Assembly: GCA_007695115.1 (NCBI GenBank) | Contig: REEK01000088.1 | Location: 1-48,437 of the forward strand | Length of the DNA: 48,437 bases | Reading direction: 5' to 3' | From: Sphaerobacteraceae bacterium | Lineage (GTDB): Bacteria; Chloroflexota; Chloroflexia; Thermomicrobiales; Thermomicrobiaceae | Program-made: the position numbers and the translations under genes | The notes under the pieces: model-generated | The model's input: the letters and a program-made list of their open reading frames with translations, nothing else | Told to the model about the DNA's origin: nothing | Database searches by the model: none | Shown: positions 24,807 through 33,706 of the stretch, one piece after another | Numbering within the stretch: the first letter of the stretch is position 1 | Layout of the letters: each line of letters opens with the position of its first letter

Positions 24807-26171
24807 CTACGTTACGTCAACTTCGGCCATGCGCTGAAAGAGGACCGCACTCGCCACGATGCCATCCCGGAAGGCGCGCAACGTCATGTTCTCGTTCGGC
24901 GCGTGATTGTCCTCATCATAGTTGGCATAGGTGGTCCAGATCGCCGGCAAGCCGAGATCATCGGTGAACACGTAGTTCGGCGCCGTTGCGCCCAGCAGGG
25001 GCATTACCACCGGAGCCACCCCGTAGGCTTCTTCCATGGCCGACACTGCAGCCCGGGAAACCGGAAGCTCCGGAGATGTCTTCGAGGGGGGTTGTCCAGC
25101 CAGTTTCGTGATCTCTGCATCAGGGATGTACATCCGCACGTGCTGCTCGATCGCTTCCAGCACCTGATCCGGCTGCTGGCCCGGCACCAGGCGACTCTCC
25201 AGTCGAACGACGGCCTCAGACGGAATCACTGATTTCTTTCCCGCCCCGGTGTAACCGGAGTTGATACCGGCAATGGTGAATGTCGGCTGGAACATGATCT
25301 TCTCGTAGTAGGACATGTCTGCAGGCCCATCGAACTCGGTAATGCCGAGGTGGGCCTTGGTTCCCGCTTCATCGAACGGGATCTCTTCCAGAAGCTTGAG
25401 CTCGAACTCTGTCGGCGGTGTCACCCCATCATAGAAGCCTTCGATGGCTGCCCGCCCATCCGGCGTCCGCATCGTCGAGAGCAATTCCACCAGCTTCCAG
25501 GCGCCGTTCGGGATCGGGCCACCCCAGTTGCCCGAGTGAAGGTCGCGATTGGCTCCCCGAACCTTGACTTCAGCGGCCAGCATTCCACGGACACCAAAGA
25601 ACACCACTGGTCGCCCGGATGGGTGCATCGGGCCGTCGGCTGCGAAGAAAGCGTCGGCACTGAGCAGATCTCGATTGGTATTGACGAACGCCCGGAGGTT
25701 CTTCGAGCCGTTCTCCTCTTCGCCCTCGATCAGAAATTTGAGCTTGATCGGAGGAGCAGCCCCCAGCTCACTGAGAAGCTTGTAGGCGAGAATACTCCCG
25801 AGAAACTGGCCCTTGTTGTCGCCAACGCCACGAGCGTAGATGCGCTCGTTTCGAATGGTCGGCTCGAACGGCTCGGAATCCCACTCTTCCAGCGGTTCCG
25901 GTGGCTGTACGTCGTAGTGCCCGTAGACCAGCAAGGTGAATTCAGCATCATCCGGCCCCACTTCGCCATAGGCGACCGGAGAGCCATCCGTCGTCAGAAT
26001 CCGGGCATCGATGCCGGCATCACGCAGCGTCTGCGTCACCAGCTCGGCGCACTCATCAACCCCGATACCCTGAGCACTGATCGATGGTTGCCGGAGCAGT
26101 CCGAACAGCGTTTCCAGATAGTCGTCAAACCGGGAGTCAACCTCGGCTCGCAGCGTCTCGGCGTGAATCAC
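24807..26171 (-). CDS. M20-family metallo-dipeptidase
   Basis: This 454-residue zinc peptidase has the M20 motifs in order: LLVYGHYDVQPPEPLEEW (zinc His), RGVGDNKGQFLG (bridging Asp), FLIEGEEENGS (catalytic Glu then zinc Glu), FAADGPMHP (zinc Asp) and NYDEDNHAPNENM (last zinc His). The dimerisation domain sits in the middle. It is closest to cytosolic non-specific dipeptidases, cleaving short peptides. GTG 26171 (VIHAETLRAEV) is preferred over 26234 because GAGGAG lies eight bases upstream and the family N-terminus starts there. Even so the gene overlaps the 3' end of the upstream membrane-protein gene by 35 bases, suggesting coupling. Peptides brought in by the importer could be its substrate, though it is not linked to that operon. 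Confidence 0.9.
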   Translation of the reverse strand: MIHAETLRAEVDSRFDDYLETLFGLLRQPSISAQGIGVDECAELVTQTLRDAGIDARILTTDGSPVAYGEVGPDDAEFTLLVYGHYDVQPPEPLEEWDSEPFEPTIRNERIYARGVGDNKGQFLGSILAYKLLSELGAAPPIKLKFLIEGEEENGSKNLRAFVNTNRDLLSADAFFAADGPMHPSGRPVVFFGVRGMLAAEVKVRGANRDLHSGNWGGPIPNGAWKLVELLSTMRTPDGRAAIEGFYDGVTPPTEFELKLLEEIPFDEAGTKAHLGITEFDGPADMSYYEKIMFQPTFTIAGINSGYTGAGKKSVIPSEAVVRLESRLVPGQQPDQVLEAIEQHVRMYIPDAEITKLAGQPPSKTSPELPVSRAAVSAMEEAYGVAPVVMPLLGATAPNYVFTDDLGLPAIWTTYANYDEDNHAPNENMTLRAFRDGIVASAVLFQRMAEVDVT

Positions 26172-27030
26172 GTCTACTTCTCCTCGCACGATGGTCAGCT
26201 TCTCGCCTGGAGGCGGTCGATTCTGACCCTCCAAAACTCAAATTATCGAACGTCGGGTTCGGTGTCACGAACAGTGCGGCAAGCCCGATAACGATCATCA
26301 TCCCGGAAAACAGCTGGACCATTCCCTCTCGATCGAAGAGGTTCCCCAGCCCGGGATCGAACAAGAGCATTCCCGCCACGAGGGTAGCTCCGTAGAAAAC
26401 GAGTGGAACATAGCGCTGAACCTGCTCATCGACGAAGAAGCCGAGCGCAACCGCAGCTGCGCCGATCAGATAGCTGGCGGTCAGCATCGCCAGTACCGTC
26501 TGACTCCGATAATCGTGCAGGATGAACGTCAGCATCAGAATGATCAGTAACCCGGGCAACATAACCGCTGGCAGCAGTGCCCGATCATCAACGAATAGTG
26601 TGGTGGTGAGCCAGATGAGCAGGGCCACTGCTATCAATAGCCCTCCGGTAGTCTGCAACAGCGAGGATTGCTCGGCTGGCAACAGTTCGCCCGGCTCCGC
26701 AGCAACGAACCCGTTTAGCACCGCGACAGGCACTACGATGAGTAGTGTCACCAGATCAACGACCACCTGACGCCGCAGCTTCTGGGTCTGATCTCTGTCA
26801 GATTGAATGAGCATCGCAACGAGGCCAGCTACCAGAAACAGTGCAACGAACGACATCTGAGCCCGGAGCTGATCCAGCACCACGGCAGAGAGCAGCACGA
26901 TCACGATTGCGGCACGCAACGCGACCATCAGCCAGATCTCCGGCAAGGCGCGTCTCGGGGCCTCGATGACTGGACGCCTTCGTCGCGGAGCGTCGGTTCC
27001 GGTTGATTTCGGTGGTTCCCAGAATTCCAA
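26137..27030 (-). CDS. Unknown polytopic membrane protein
   Basis: I do not recognise a family. The 297 residues contain about eight hydrophobic segments, starting near residue 33 and ending near residue 261. A proline- and arginine-rich N-terminal tail (PPKSTGTDAPRRRRP) and a strongly basic C-terminal tail (RREADHRARRSRRDSRRD) are probably both cytoplasmic. No enzymatic motif is visible. The start is TTG at 27030-27028 with a rather distant AGGAG. It overlaps the dipeptidase gene and is divergent from nadD, 123 bases apart. Confidence 0.7.
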   Translation of the reverse strand: MEFWEPPKSTGTDAPRRRRPVIEAPRRALPEIWLMVALRAAIVIVLLSAVVLDQLRAQMSFVALFLVAGLVAMLIQSDRDQTQKLRRQVVVDLVTLLIVVPVAVLNGFVAAEPGELLPAEQSSLLQTTGGLLIAVALLIWLTTTLFVDDRALLPAVMLPGLLIILMLTFILHDYRSQTVLAMLTASYLIGAAAVALGFFVDEQVQRYVPLVFYGATLVAGMLLFDPGLGNLFDREGMVQLFSGMMIVIGLAALFVTPNPTFDNLSFGGSESTASRREADHRARRSRRDSRRDAASRG

Positions 27031-27153
27031 TGCTTGTGTTGCTCCTGCCGTCAGCTCGGTCCTGATTCGGTCACTCGGGCGTTGATTCCTGTTATCCTAC
27101 TCCGAATTGCGGGCTTCATCCTGCCCGGCCAGCATCGGAATCTGGAGCAGAGT

Positions 27154-27783
27154 ATGCGTCATGGACAACGCATCGGGGTATTCGGAGGCACCTTCGACCC
27201 GATTCATCACGGGCACCTCATCATCGCTGATGAACTGCGGTACCGGCTCGATCTCGATTGCGTGCTCTTTCTCCCAGCTGGCCGACCGCCGCACAAGACC
27301 GATCAGGATATCACCGCTGATGAGCACCGACTCGCCATGCTCAGAATGGCTATCGATGGTGATGACTATTTCGATATCTCGATGATCGATATGGAGAACG
27401 AGGGGTTGTCATACACCGCCGAGAGTATGCGAGAGCATCAACGACGCTTCCCCGACGCAACGCTGACCTTTCTGATGGGTCAGGATTCATATCGGGATCT
27501 TCCCTACTGGCACAAGCCGGGAGAGCTCGTTCAGCACGTTCGACTGGGTGTTGCCCTGCGCCCGGGTGTGGTCGTCGATTCCGATTACATCGAGCATCGA
27601 ATTCCCGAGGTACGTGGACGGGTCGATCTCATTGATGTCCCGCTGATCCAGATCGCCTCCAGCGATATCCGTCGCCGGGTTCGGCAAGATGAACCACTCC
27701 GCTATCACGTTCCGGTTGCGGTTGAATCGTATATCCGGACGCACAATCTCTACCGATCCATGGTTCAGGACGATCGCTTTTGA
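27154..27783 (+). CDS. nadD: Nicotinate-nucleotide adenylyltransferase
   Basis: This 209-residue nucleotidyltransferase transfers AMP from ATP to nicotinate mononucleotide, making deamido-NAD in NAD synthesis. It has GGTFDPIHHGH near the N-terminus (ATP phosphate histidines), PAGRPPHK, LMGQDSYRDLPYW and the ASSDIRRRV motif near the C-terminus (the ISSTxIR-type loop). ATG 27154 was selected since MRHGQRIGVFGGTFDP fits the family and GGAG lies eight bases upstream. A longer frame from 27034 has no support. Its stop codon lies inside the -35 box of the secD promoter. Confidence 0.95.
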   Translation: MRHGQRIGVFGGTFDPIHHGHLIIADELRYRLDLDCVLFLPAGRPPHKTDQDITADEHRLAMLRMAIDGDDYFDISMIDMENEGLSYTAESMREHQRRFPDATLTFLMGQDSYRDLPYWHKPGELVQHVRLGVALRPGVVVDSDYIEHRIPEVRGRVDLIDVPLIQIASSDIRRRVRQDEPLRYHVPVAVESYIRTHNLYRSMVQDDRF

Positions 27784-27809
27784 CAGTGTCCTGACCCGAC
27801 CTTATAATT
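27780..27809 (+). promoter_or_regulatory. Consensus sigma70-like promoter for secD-secF
   Basis: TTGACA (27780-27785), an 18-base spacer and TATAAT (27804-27809) are both perfect hexamers. The -35 overlaps the nadD stop codon. The leader before TTG 27901 would be about 85 bases. Confidence 0.75.
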
Positions 27810-27900
27810 CGGTCCGCCCGCCAGCAGGTGGGTATGTTTATCATGCGCGGCGATTTTGTAGCTGAGCCGCGTACGCAGGTTCGCGAGGAGCGCTCCACTT

Positions 27901-29316
27901 TTGCGAAACCGTCCAGGCATCACACTATCAATCATCGTAGCAATCACGCTCATCGCTGGCTGGCTAAACCTTCCCAGTGACGTTGCAGACCCATTCGGGA
28001 TAAAAGAAAACGTCTACTATCACCAGGGACTCGATCTTCAGGGTGGCTTGCAGGTCGTGATGGAAGCCCGTCCTCCCGAAGGGCAGGACGTCACCGACGA
28101 GATGCTGTCCGGCACCCGGGACACGGTTGAACGTCGAGTTAGCGGTCTTGGAGTGAGCGAACCGCTGATCCAGACGCGAGGTGACGATCAGATCATCGTC
28201 GAGCTACCCGGTGTCGGGGATCCTGAGGCTGCGGTCCAGGTTATCGCCCAGACGGCACTCCTCGAGATCATCGATCCCCAGGGGGAATATCTTCCCGAGG
28301 GCTCGATCGTCAATACGACCGCCGGAATGGCTGAAGATCACATCATCGAAGCGGAACTCGACGAGGATCCCTCGGCAACCCTGCCCGAATCCGAAGAACC
28401 GGTTTACGAGACGATCATCACCGGTGCCGACCTGACCGATGCCTACCCTCAGCAGGATGACATCGGCCGGCTGGTTGTCGGATTCGAGCTCGATTCGGAC
28501 GCTGCTCAGACGTTCCACGCCTTCACCAGTGCCAACCTGCAGCAGCCGATGTCCGTTGTCCTCGATAAACGAGTCATTTCCACTGCCACTATCCAGGGAG
28601 CGATCAGCAACCGCGGGCAGATCTCCGGACCTGCGCGAGATGAAGTTCACAACCTGGTGGCGCAGCTTCAGGCCGGTTCGCTGGCAGTGCCGCTGGAAGT
28701 CGTTCAGAGCCGGACCGTCGGCCCCACGTTGGGACAGGAGTCGATCGACGCCAGTCTCCAGGCCGGAGCCGTCGGACTGGCACTCGTAGTGTTGTTCATG
28801 ATTCTGTACTACCGACTGCCTGGCGTGCTAGCGGTGCTCGCGCTGGCCGTCTACGGTCTCATCATTCTCGCCATGTTCCGGACCATCCCGGTCGTGTTGA
28901 CGCTGGCCGGACTCGCTGGCGTGATTCTCTCGATCGGTATGGCAGTCGACGCTAATATTCTGATCTTTTCCCGATTACGGGAGGAGTTACGACTCGGTAA
29001 TAGTCTGACGAAGTCAATCGAAGAAGGCTTCAACCGGGCGTGGCCGTCTATTCGTGACTCGAATATCGCCACCATGATCACCTGCATCATCCTCTACTGG
29101 TTCGGCGAATACGTCGGTGCCAGCATCATTCAGGGGTTCGCACTGACGCTATTCATCGGTGTGGCGGTAAGCATGTTTTCGGCGATCACCGTCACCCGCT
29201 CATTCCTGCGAATGGCGCTGACATCTCCAAAGCTGCGAACCGAATGGTGGCTGGGTATGGAAGTACCGCCCGAGACCAACGATCAACAGCGACAGGCCGC
29301 TACGGGTGACGACTAA
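27901..29316 (+). CDS. secD: Protein translocase subunit SecD
   Basis: This 471-residue RND-family membrane protein assists SecYEG by using the proton gradient to pull exported chains outward. It has an N-terminal helix (GITLSIIVAITLIAGWL), the D1 motif QGLDLQGGLQVVMEA, a periplasmic P1 domain with SGLGVSEPLIQTRGDDQI, and five C-terminal helices with GMAVDANILIFSRLREE, the conserved Asp/Arg region. The start is TTG 27901 after GAGGAG. The P1 domain is shorter than in E. coli, usual for separate SecD/SecF of Gram-positive or Chloroflexota type. secF follows after 59 bases. Confidence 0.95.
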   Translation: MRNRPGITLSIIVAITLIAGWLNLPSDVADPFGIKENVYYHQGLDLQGGLQVVMEARPPEGQDVTDEMLSGTRDTVERRVSGLGVSEPLIQTRGDDQIIVELPGVGDPEAAVQVIAQTALLEIIDPQGEYLPEGSIVNTTAGMAEDHIIEAELDEDPSATLPESEEPVYETIITGADLTDAYPQQDDIGRLVVGFELDSDAAQTFHAFTSANLQQPMSVVLDKRVISTATIQGAISNRGQISGPARDEVHNLVAQLQAGSLAVPLEVVQSRTVGPTLGQESIDASLQAGAVGLALVVLFMILYYRLPGVLAVLALAVYGLIILAMFRTIPVVLTLAGLAGVILSIGMAVDANILIFSRLREELRLGNSLTKSIEEGFNRAWPSIRDSNIATMITCIILYWFGEYVGASIIQGFALTLFIGVAVSMFSAITVTRSFLRMALTSPKLRTEWWLGMEVPPETNDQQRQAATGDD

Positions 29317-29375
29317 TGCCGTCATCGCACATCGCCTCGTGTCACATCGAATCCATGTTGGAGCAACCGTAACCA

Positions 29376-30353
29376 ATGCTTGATCTCGTCGGAAAACGCT
29401 ATTTCTGGTTCCTGCTGTCGCTGGCCATCATTCTGCCGGGCCTCGGCTCGCTGGCAATAAACGGTTTGCAACTCGGGATCGATTTCACCGGTGGAACCCT
29501 CTGGGAGATCGAAGTAGAACCCGGCACGAGCTCGATTGCCATTCAGAACGTGATCGAGGAACAGGGATACACCGGTACCCGGGTGCAGGAATCAGACGAC
29601 AACCAGATGCTGATCCGCATGGATGAGATTCAGCAGGGTTCGCCGGAGAAGGCAGAGATCGATGCTGCATTGCAGGCGGAGATCGGCAGTTACACCGAGT
29701 TGCAGCTGCAATCCGTTGGGCCAACGCTCGGCACCGAGATACGCAATCGTGCCGGAATCGCCATCCTGCTGGCATCGATCGGTGTGCTGCTCTATATCGC
29801 CTATGCGTTCCGCAAGACGCAGAACTCATTCCTGTACGGTTCGTGCGCAATCATCGCGATGTTGCATGACATTGCGCTAGTCGTCGGGATCTTCTCGATT
29901 CTCGGCTGGATCGCACAGGTCGAAGTCGACGCGCTCTTTGTGACCGCTATCCTGACCCTGATCGGTTTCTCCGTACATGACACCATTGTGGTGTTCGACC
30001 GGGTGCGTGAGAACCTCAGATTACGGGCCGGTGACCGGTATGAGGATATCGTGAACTACTCGATTGTTCAGACGATCCCGCGGTCGATCAACACAACGCT
30101 CACCACGCTGTTCACGTTGCTGGCCCTCTACTTGTTCGGCGGAGCGACGATTCAGTACTTCATTCTGGCCCTGATCATCGGTATCGTGGCTGGAACCTAC
30201 TCGTCGATCTTCAACGCGGCCCAGATTCTCGTTGTCTGGGAGAACCGAGAGATCCACGACTTCTTCAATCGCCTGCTCGGTCGCCCGCAGACTCATGAGC
30301 AGCCAGATGAGCCGGACGACGATTATGACGAACTGGAAGTGCCTGCTCGATAA
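29376..30353 (+). CDS. secF: Protein translocase subunit SecF
   Basis: This 325-residue partner of SecD has the first helix (FWFLLSLAIILPGLGSLAI), the motif LGIDFTGGTLWEIE, a small periplasmic domain and five helices, including GFSVHDTIVVFDRVRENLR (conserved D and R). The last twenty-odd residues are acidic (DEPDDDYDELEV) and cytoplasmic. Co-transcribed with secD, and an oxidoreductase gene follows 18 bases after its stop. Confidence 0.95.
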   Translation: MLDLVGKRYFWFLLSLAIILPGLGSLAINGLQLGIDFTGGTLWEIEVEPGTSSIAIQNVIEEQGYTGTRVQESDDNQMLIRMDEIQQGSPEKAEIDAALQAEIGSYTELQLQSVGPTLGTEIRNRAGIAILLASIGVLLYIAYAFRKTQNSFLYGSCAIIAMLHDIALVVGIFSILGWIAQVEVDALFVTAILTLIGFSVHDTIVVFDRVRENLRLRAGDRYEDIVNYSIVQTIPRSINTTLTTLFTLLALYLFGGATIQYFILALIIGIVAGTYSSIFNAAQILVVWENREIHDFFNRLLGRPQTHEQPDEPDDDYDELEVPAR

Positions 30354-30371
30354 CGAGAGGGACCGGTCGCA

Positions 30372-31718
30372 GTGACTGAACGTCGGACGATCGGCGTCAT
30401 CGGTGGCGGAATCGCTGGTCTTGCGGCAGCCTATCGACTGGCCCGCCAGGGCCAGCGTGTCATCCTCTGGGAACGAAACTCGTATCTTGGCGGGCAGGCC
30501 GCGGCGTTTCCGGTAGCGGGCAGTGAACTGGAATACTTTTACCATCACCTGTTCATGAACGATCATGACATCCGTGAGCTCATGGAAGAGCTCGGGATCG
30601 GGGACGATCTGATCTGGCTGAATTCCAGCGTCGGCTTCTTCGCCGATGGAAAGATCTACCCACTTCAGGGGGCGCTCGATTTGCTCCGACTGGACTTCAT
30701 CCCGCTTCACGACCGGATCCGGATCGGACTCGTCACCCTTTACCTGCAGAAACGGACCAACTGGCGAGAATTCGAGCAGATCACCGCCGCAGACTGGCTA
30801 CGCCGGGCTGTCGGCGAGCGAGCGTTCGATCGCGTCTTCGGAGCGCAACTCCGCGCAAAGTTCGGGAAGCGATACGATCAGGTCGCAATGGTCTGGTTCT
30901 GGAATAAGCTCCACCTGCGCACGCAATCCCGCACATCCCCACTCCAGAAAGAACAACTCGGCTACATCCGCGGCAGCTGGAATACGCTGATCAACCGGTT
31001 GGGCGAGGCGATCGGAGAAAACGGGGGTGAGGTACAGGTCGGTGTCGGCACTGAATCGATCGAGCAGAATGAAGACGGAACATGGCAGGTCAGCACCACC
31101 GATAGCCAGACCGTAACCTGCGATGCGCTCGTCGCGACCGTCCCATCTCCGCTGCTGTTGCGTCTCGTGCCGAATCTTCCGGAGTGGTATCAGGAGAAGC
31201 TCACCGGGGCCGTCTATCAGGGGGCTGTGGCAATGATTCTCCAGATGTCACGTAAGCTCTCAGACATCTACTGGCTGAACATCGGCGATCCGTCGATCCC
31301 GTTTACCGGCGTCATCGAACACACGAACTTCATCGGACCCGAGCACTACCAGGGCAACCATTTCCTCTACATCAGCAAGTACCTGGACCAGGATCATCCC
31401 TATCTGACGATGTCCGAGGATGATCTGTTCGACGAGTACGTGCCATACCTGCAAAAGATCAATCCGGACTTCTCTCCAGACTGGGTGAGCCAGCGCTGGG
31501 TATTTCGAGAACGCGCCGCGCAACCGATCATTACCCAGAACTACTCCGAACGGGTGCCGGAACACCGTACTCCGTTGCATGGGCTCTATCTGGCGAATTC
31601 GGCCCAGATCTACCCGGAAGATCGCGGAACGAACTACTCGATTCGCCTTGGGAACCGTGTCGCCAGGATCGTTCAGAACGACATCGACCATGGGATGATC
31701 GGTCCCCAGAAAGTCTGA
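30372..31718 (+). CDS. FAD-dependent amine-oxidase-like oxidoreductase
   Basis: This 448-residue protein opens with the dinucleotide-binding motif GGGIAGLAAAYRLARQGQRV followed by the GG motif YLGGQAAAF, typical of the protoporphyrinogen oxidase, phytoene desaturase and amine oxidase superfamily. A second conserved FAD-contact region lies near the C-terminus (LYLANSAQIYPEDRGTNYSI). The central substrate domain does not resemble HemG or CrtI closely enough to name a substrate; homologues are often found in polysaccharide clusters. It starts with GTG 30372 after GAGAGGG, 18 bases behind secF, so it probably shares that transcript. The functional tie to secretion is not apparent. Confidence 0.82.
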   Translation: MTERRTIGVIGGGIAGLAAAYRLARQGQRVILWERNSYLGGQAAAFPVAGSELEYFYHHLFMNDHDIRELMEELGIGDDLIWLNSSVGFFADGKIYPLQGALDLLRLDFIPLHDRIRIGLVTLYLQKRTNWREFEQITAADWLRRAVGERAFDRVFGAQLRAKFGKRYDQVAMVWFWNKLHLRTQSRTSPLQKEQLGYIRGSWNTLINRLGEAIGENGGEVQVGVGTESIEQNEDGTWQVSTTDSQTVTCDALVATVPSPLLLRLVPNLPEWYQEKLTGAVYQGAVAMILQMSRKLSDIYWLNIGDPSIPFTGVIEHTNFIGPEHYQGNHFLYISKYLDQDHPYLTMSEDDLFDEYVPYLQKINPDFSPDWVSQRWVFRERAAQPIITQNYSERVPEHRTPLHGLYLANSAQIYPEDRGTNYSIRLGNRVARIVQNDIDHGMIGPQKV

Positions 31719-31724
31719 TTCGGA

Positions 31725-31753
31725 CTGAGAATGCAGCATTCCTGTGCTATACT
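31725..31753 (+). promoter_or_regulatory. Extended -10 promoter for tRNA-Arg
   Basis: TATACT (31748-31753) is preceded by TGC, giving an extended -10, with a weak CTGAGA 17 bases upstream. The mature tRNA begins at 31765, about one turn of helix downstream. The block CTGTGCTATACT recurs in the rpsB promoter. A small GAATG-CAG-CATTC repeat overlaps the spacer. Confidence 0.6.
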
Positions 31754-31764
31754 CCGGGTATCGA

Positions 31765-31837
31765 GCGCCCGTAGCTCAGAGGATAGAGCGCTTGCCTCCG
31801 GAGCAAGAAGTCGCAGGTTCGAATCCTGCCGGGCGTA
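31765..31837 (+). tRNA. tRNA-Arg (anticodon CCG)
   Basis: A full cloverleaf is visible. The acceptor GCGCCCG pairs with CGGGCGT (one G-U at 1-72). The D stem is GCTC/GAGC, the anticodon stem CTTGC/GCAAG with loop CTCCGGA (anticodon CCG), and the T arm GCAGG-TTCGAAT-CCTGC, with discriminator A. CCA is not encoded directly after the discriminator. A T-run terminator follows. Confidence 0.96.
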
Positions 31838-31857
31838 CTCCACAGAGACTGTTAGAA

Positions 31858-31882
31858 GTCTGGCGTTCTGCGCCAGGCTTTT
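31858..31882 (+). terminator. Intrinsic terminator of tRNA-Arg
   Basis: The stem GTCTGGCG/CGCCAGGC (one G-U) with a five-base loop is followed at once by TTTT, twenty bases after the tRNA. Confidence 0.8.
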
Positions 31883-32396
31883 GTCTACCCGCAAGCTGGC
31901 GCGGCCTGGTGCATGCTACGGCTTCCAACCAGTCGACCAGAGAGCGGCGACACTCCGCAAATCGAAACGTACGGTCGAAGAGTGTCATTGATTGATACAG
32001 ATGACACCTGTTGAAGACGTCATCAGCCGCCTTCCCGGGCATTCTGACTGGACAGCGATGTACGTACACTCTATACTGTATTGTAGCGGGTTCTCGATGA
32101 ACACCGCGACAGGGGCATGGTCACGCGCATGAAGTACAGTGCTACCGTTTGGTAGCAGACATAGTACAATCGCGCCGTGCGCTGGATGTTGGCAGTGAAT
32201 GTGCAAGTGAGTCGAGTCGCCCTTCGATACGAGGCGGCAGATCCTGCAGGGCTGGTTAACCCCGGCTGGCACTGTCGATGGCGAACAGGCAAACAAAACA
32301 CGTTGCCGTTAGCGCGCAAGGTATTTGCGATCATGAAGCAACCCCGCCCGATACCAGCGCGCTCGGCATTGAACCAGGCGGACAGGAGGTCCAGCG
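31883..32396. other. Intergenic region before the bactofilin genes
   Basis: These 514 bases hold a strong promoter at 32049-32077 and an inverted repeat GCTACC-GTTT-GGTAGC (32141-32156) in the roughly 310-base leader. No protein gene is convincing: short frames on both strands lack ribosome sites and family resemblance. The first 165 bases show nothing I can name. Confidence 0.5.
32049..32077 (+). promoter_or_regulatory. Sigma70-like promoter with internal palindrome, bactofilin operon
   Basis: TGGACA (32049-32054), a 17-base spacer and TATACT (32072-32077). The spacer contains the perfect palindrome TGTACGTACA (32059-32068), placed where a repressor would block polymerase. Confidence 0.6.
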
Positions 32397-33113
32397 ATGA
32401 TATTCAGACGCGAAAATCGCGGTGAATCATTCCAGCGGCAGATCAGTAATCTGCGGCAGAAGCCTCAGAGTGAAGGCCAGCCGGAAGATGATGATCAGCA
32501 GTACGACTATGAGCCCTATGACTCCTACGAGCAGGAGTCCGATGAGCCGAGTGACACGAACCGGTTCGCAACTGACCAGGGAACACCTGCCGAAGGTATT
32601 TCGTTTCCGCCATCTCGCTCCGAGACACAGGAAGTGGCCCCGCAGGATACCGAGATAGCTCCGCCGCCGCCTCCACCATCGCATCCATCACAGGGCTATC
32701 AGGAGACTCGCCAGTGGCAGGCACCCGCACCGGCGCAGACATCACCGCCAGCTGGTGACGCATCGACGAGTGTGATTTCCAAGAATGCACACTGGAATGG
32801 GACGCTCCGGAGCGAAGGATCGATTCAGGTCCACGGAAAAGCCGACGGTGAGCTTCACTCTGACACCGATCTGTACGTGGCTGAAGGTGCGGAAGTGGAT
32901 GCATCGCTTCACGCAGACAGCGTTGTGGTAGCCGGGCTGGTTCGAGGAAAGATCGAAGCCAGAACACGGCTCGAAGTAATGCCACAGGGCGAGGTGACCG
33001 GCGACGTTCGATCACCAAAGCTGATCGTGCATGAAGGTGCAACGATCAGCGGACAGCTCAAGATGGAAGATGTTGGGCGAAGCTCCGGTGGAGGCACCGG
33101 TTCGACGCTCTGA
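32397..33113 (+). CDS. Bactofilin family cytoskeletal protein 1
   Basis: This 238-residue protein has a long disordered N-terminal tail of about 125 residues. It is rich in Gln, Asp, Glu and Tyr, then a PPPPPPSHPSQG proline run. A compact bactofilin domain follows (about 128-225), recognisable by repeated beta-helix turns such as GSIQVHGKADGELHSDTDLYV and VVVAGLVRGKIEARTRLEV. Bactofilins polymerise without nucleotide into membrane-associated filaments that position cell-wall or appendage proteins. An ideal AGGAGGT lies just upstream of ATG 32397. A second bactofilin follows 68 bases later. The long tail is unusual and may bind membrane or partners. Confidence 0.9.
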   Translation: MIFRRENRGESFQRQISNLRQKPQSEGQPEDDDQQYDYEPYDSYEQESDEPSDTNRFATDQGTPAEGISFPPSRSETQEVAPQDTEIAPPPPPPSHPSQGYQETRQWQAPAPAQTSPPAGDASTSVISKNAHWNGTLRSEGSIQVHGKADGELHSDTDLYVAEGAEVDASLHADSVVVAGLVRGKIEARTRLEVMPQGEVTGDVRSPKLIVHEGATISGQLKMEDVGRSSGGGTGSTL

Positions 33114-33181
33114 TCAGCACGACGTAGTACCGAGGAACGTTCGAAGGACGGTGGCGGCCAGTCCGTCGCGGGAGGAGCACC

Positions 33182-33706
33182 ATGACAATGTCCTACCAGC
33201 CATCGGCACCGGGAACTGAAACCCCCGGGAGTCAGGCCGCGGCGAATGAGCCGCTAAGTCTCATTGACCGCAATTCGTCGATCGAGGGCACATTCACCAC
33301 AACACGGGATGTTCGTGTAGAGGGAATGGTGCGCGGCAAAATCGTCTGTCAGGGATTGCTCTATGTGGCCGAGAGTGCCGATATCGACGCCACGGTCGAA
33401 GCAGCAAGCGTCACCGTAGCCGGGAAACTCACCGGCGACGTTACCTGCCGTGGTCGATTGCAGATCACGGGAACCGGTCGCGTTTCGGCAACGGTGAGCA
33501 CCGAAGCGCTCGTGATCGACGAAGGCGCCTTCTATGAAGGTGATCTCAACATGAAGTCCTCGTCGGCAACTGTGTCCGGCGGGAGTAGCGTGCTCGGCGG
33601 CTCGTCAGATGACGAGTCTCCATCGGTCTTGCGACGCCTGGCTGGCTCGGACGATAGCGAGAGCGGAGCCTCGACTGATCCGCCACGCGATCCGTCATCG
33701 AACTGA
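33182..33706 (+). CDS. Bactofilin family cytoskeletal protein 2
   Basis: This 174-residue protein has a short N-terminal tail and the beta-helix core at about residues 25-125 (SSIEGTFTTTRDVRVEGMVRG, VTVAGKLTGDVTCRGRLQI). A Ser/Asp/Gly-rich disordered C-terminal tail follows, the reverse tail arrangement to bactofilin 1. The two may co-polymerise. GGGAGGAG precedes ATG 33182. The following 175 bases before the SH3b gene contain no convincing gene. Confidence 0.88.
   Translation: MTMSYQPSAPGTETPGSQAAANEPLSLIDRNSSIEGTFTTTRDVRVEGMVRGKIVCQGLLYVAESADIDATVEAASVTVAGKLTGDVTCRGRLQITGTGRVSATVSTEALVIDEGAFYEGDLNMKSSSATVSGGSSVLGGSSDDESPSVLRRLAGSDDSESGASTDPPRDPSSN

Noticed and set aside
31838-31844. Encoded CCA for tRNA-Arg
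   Set aside because: A CCA occurs two bases after the discriminator, not directly adjacent, so I treat it as coincidental and expect enzymatic CCA addition.
32141-32170. GCTACC-GTTT-GGTAGC followed by TACAAT as a second bactofilin promoter
   Set aside because: The -10-like box has no -35 at proper spacing. The inverted repeat is kept only as a note in the leader description.
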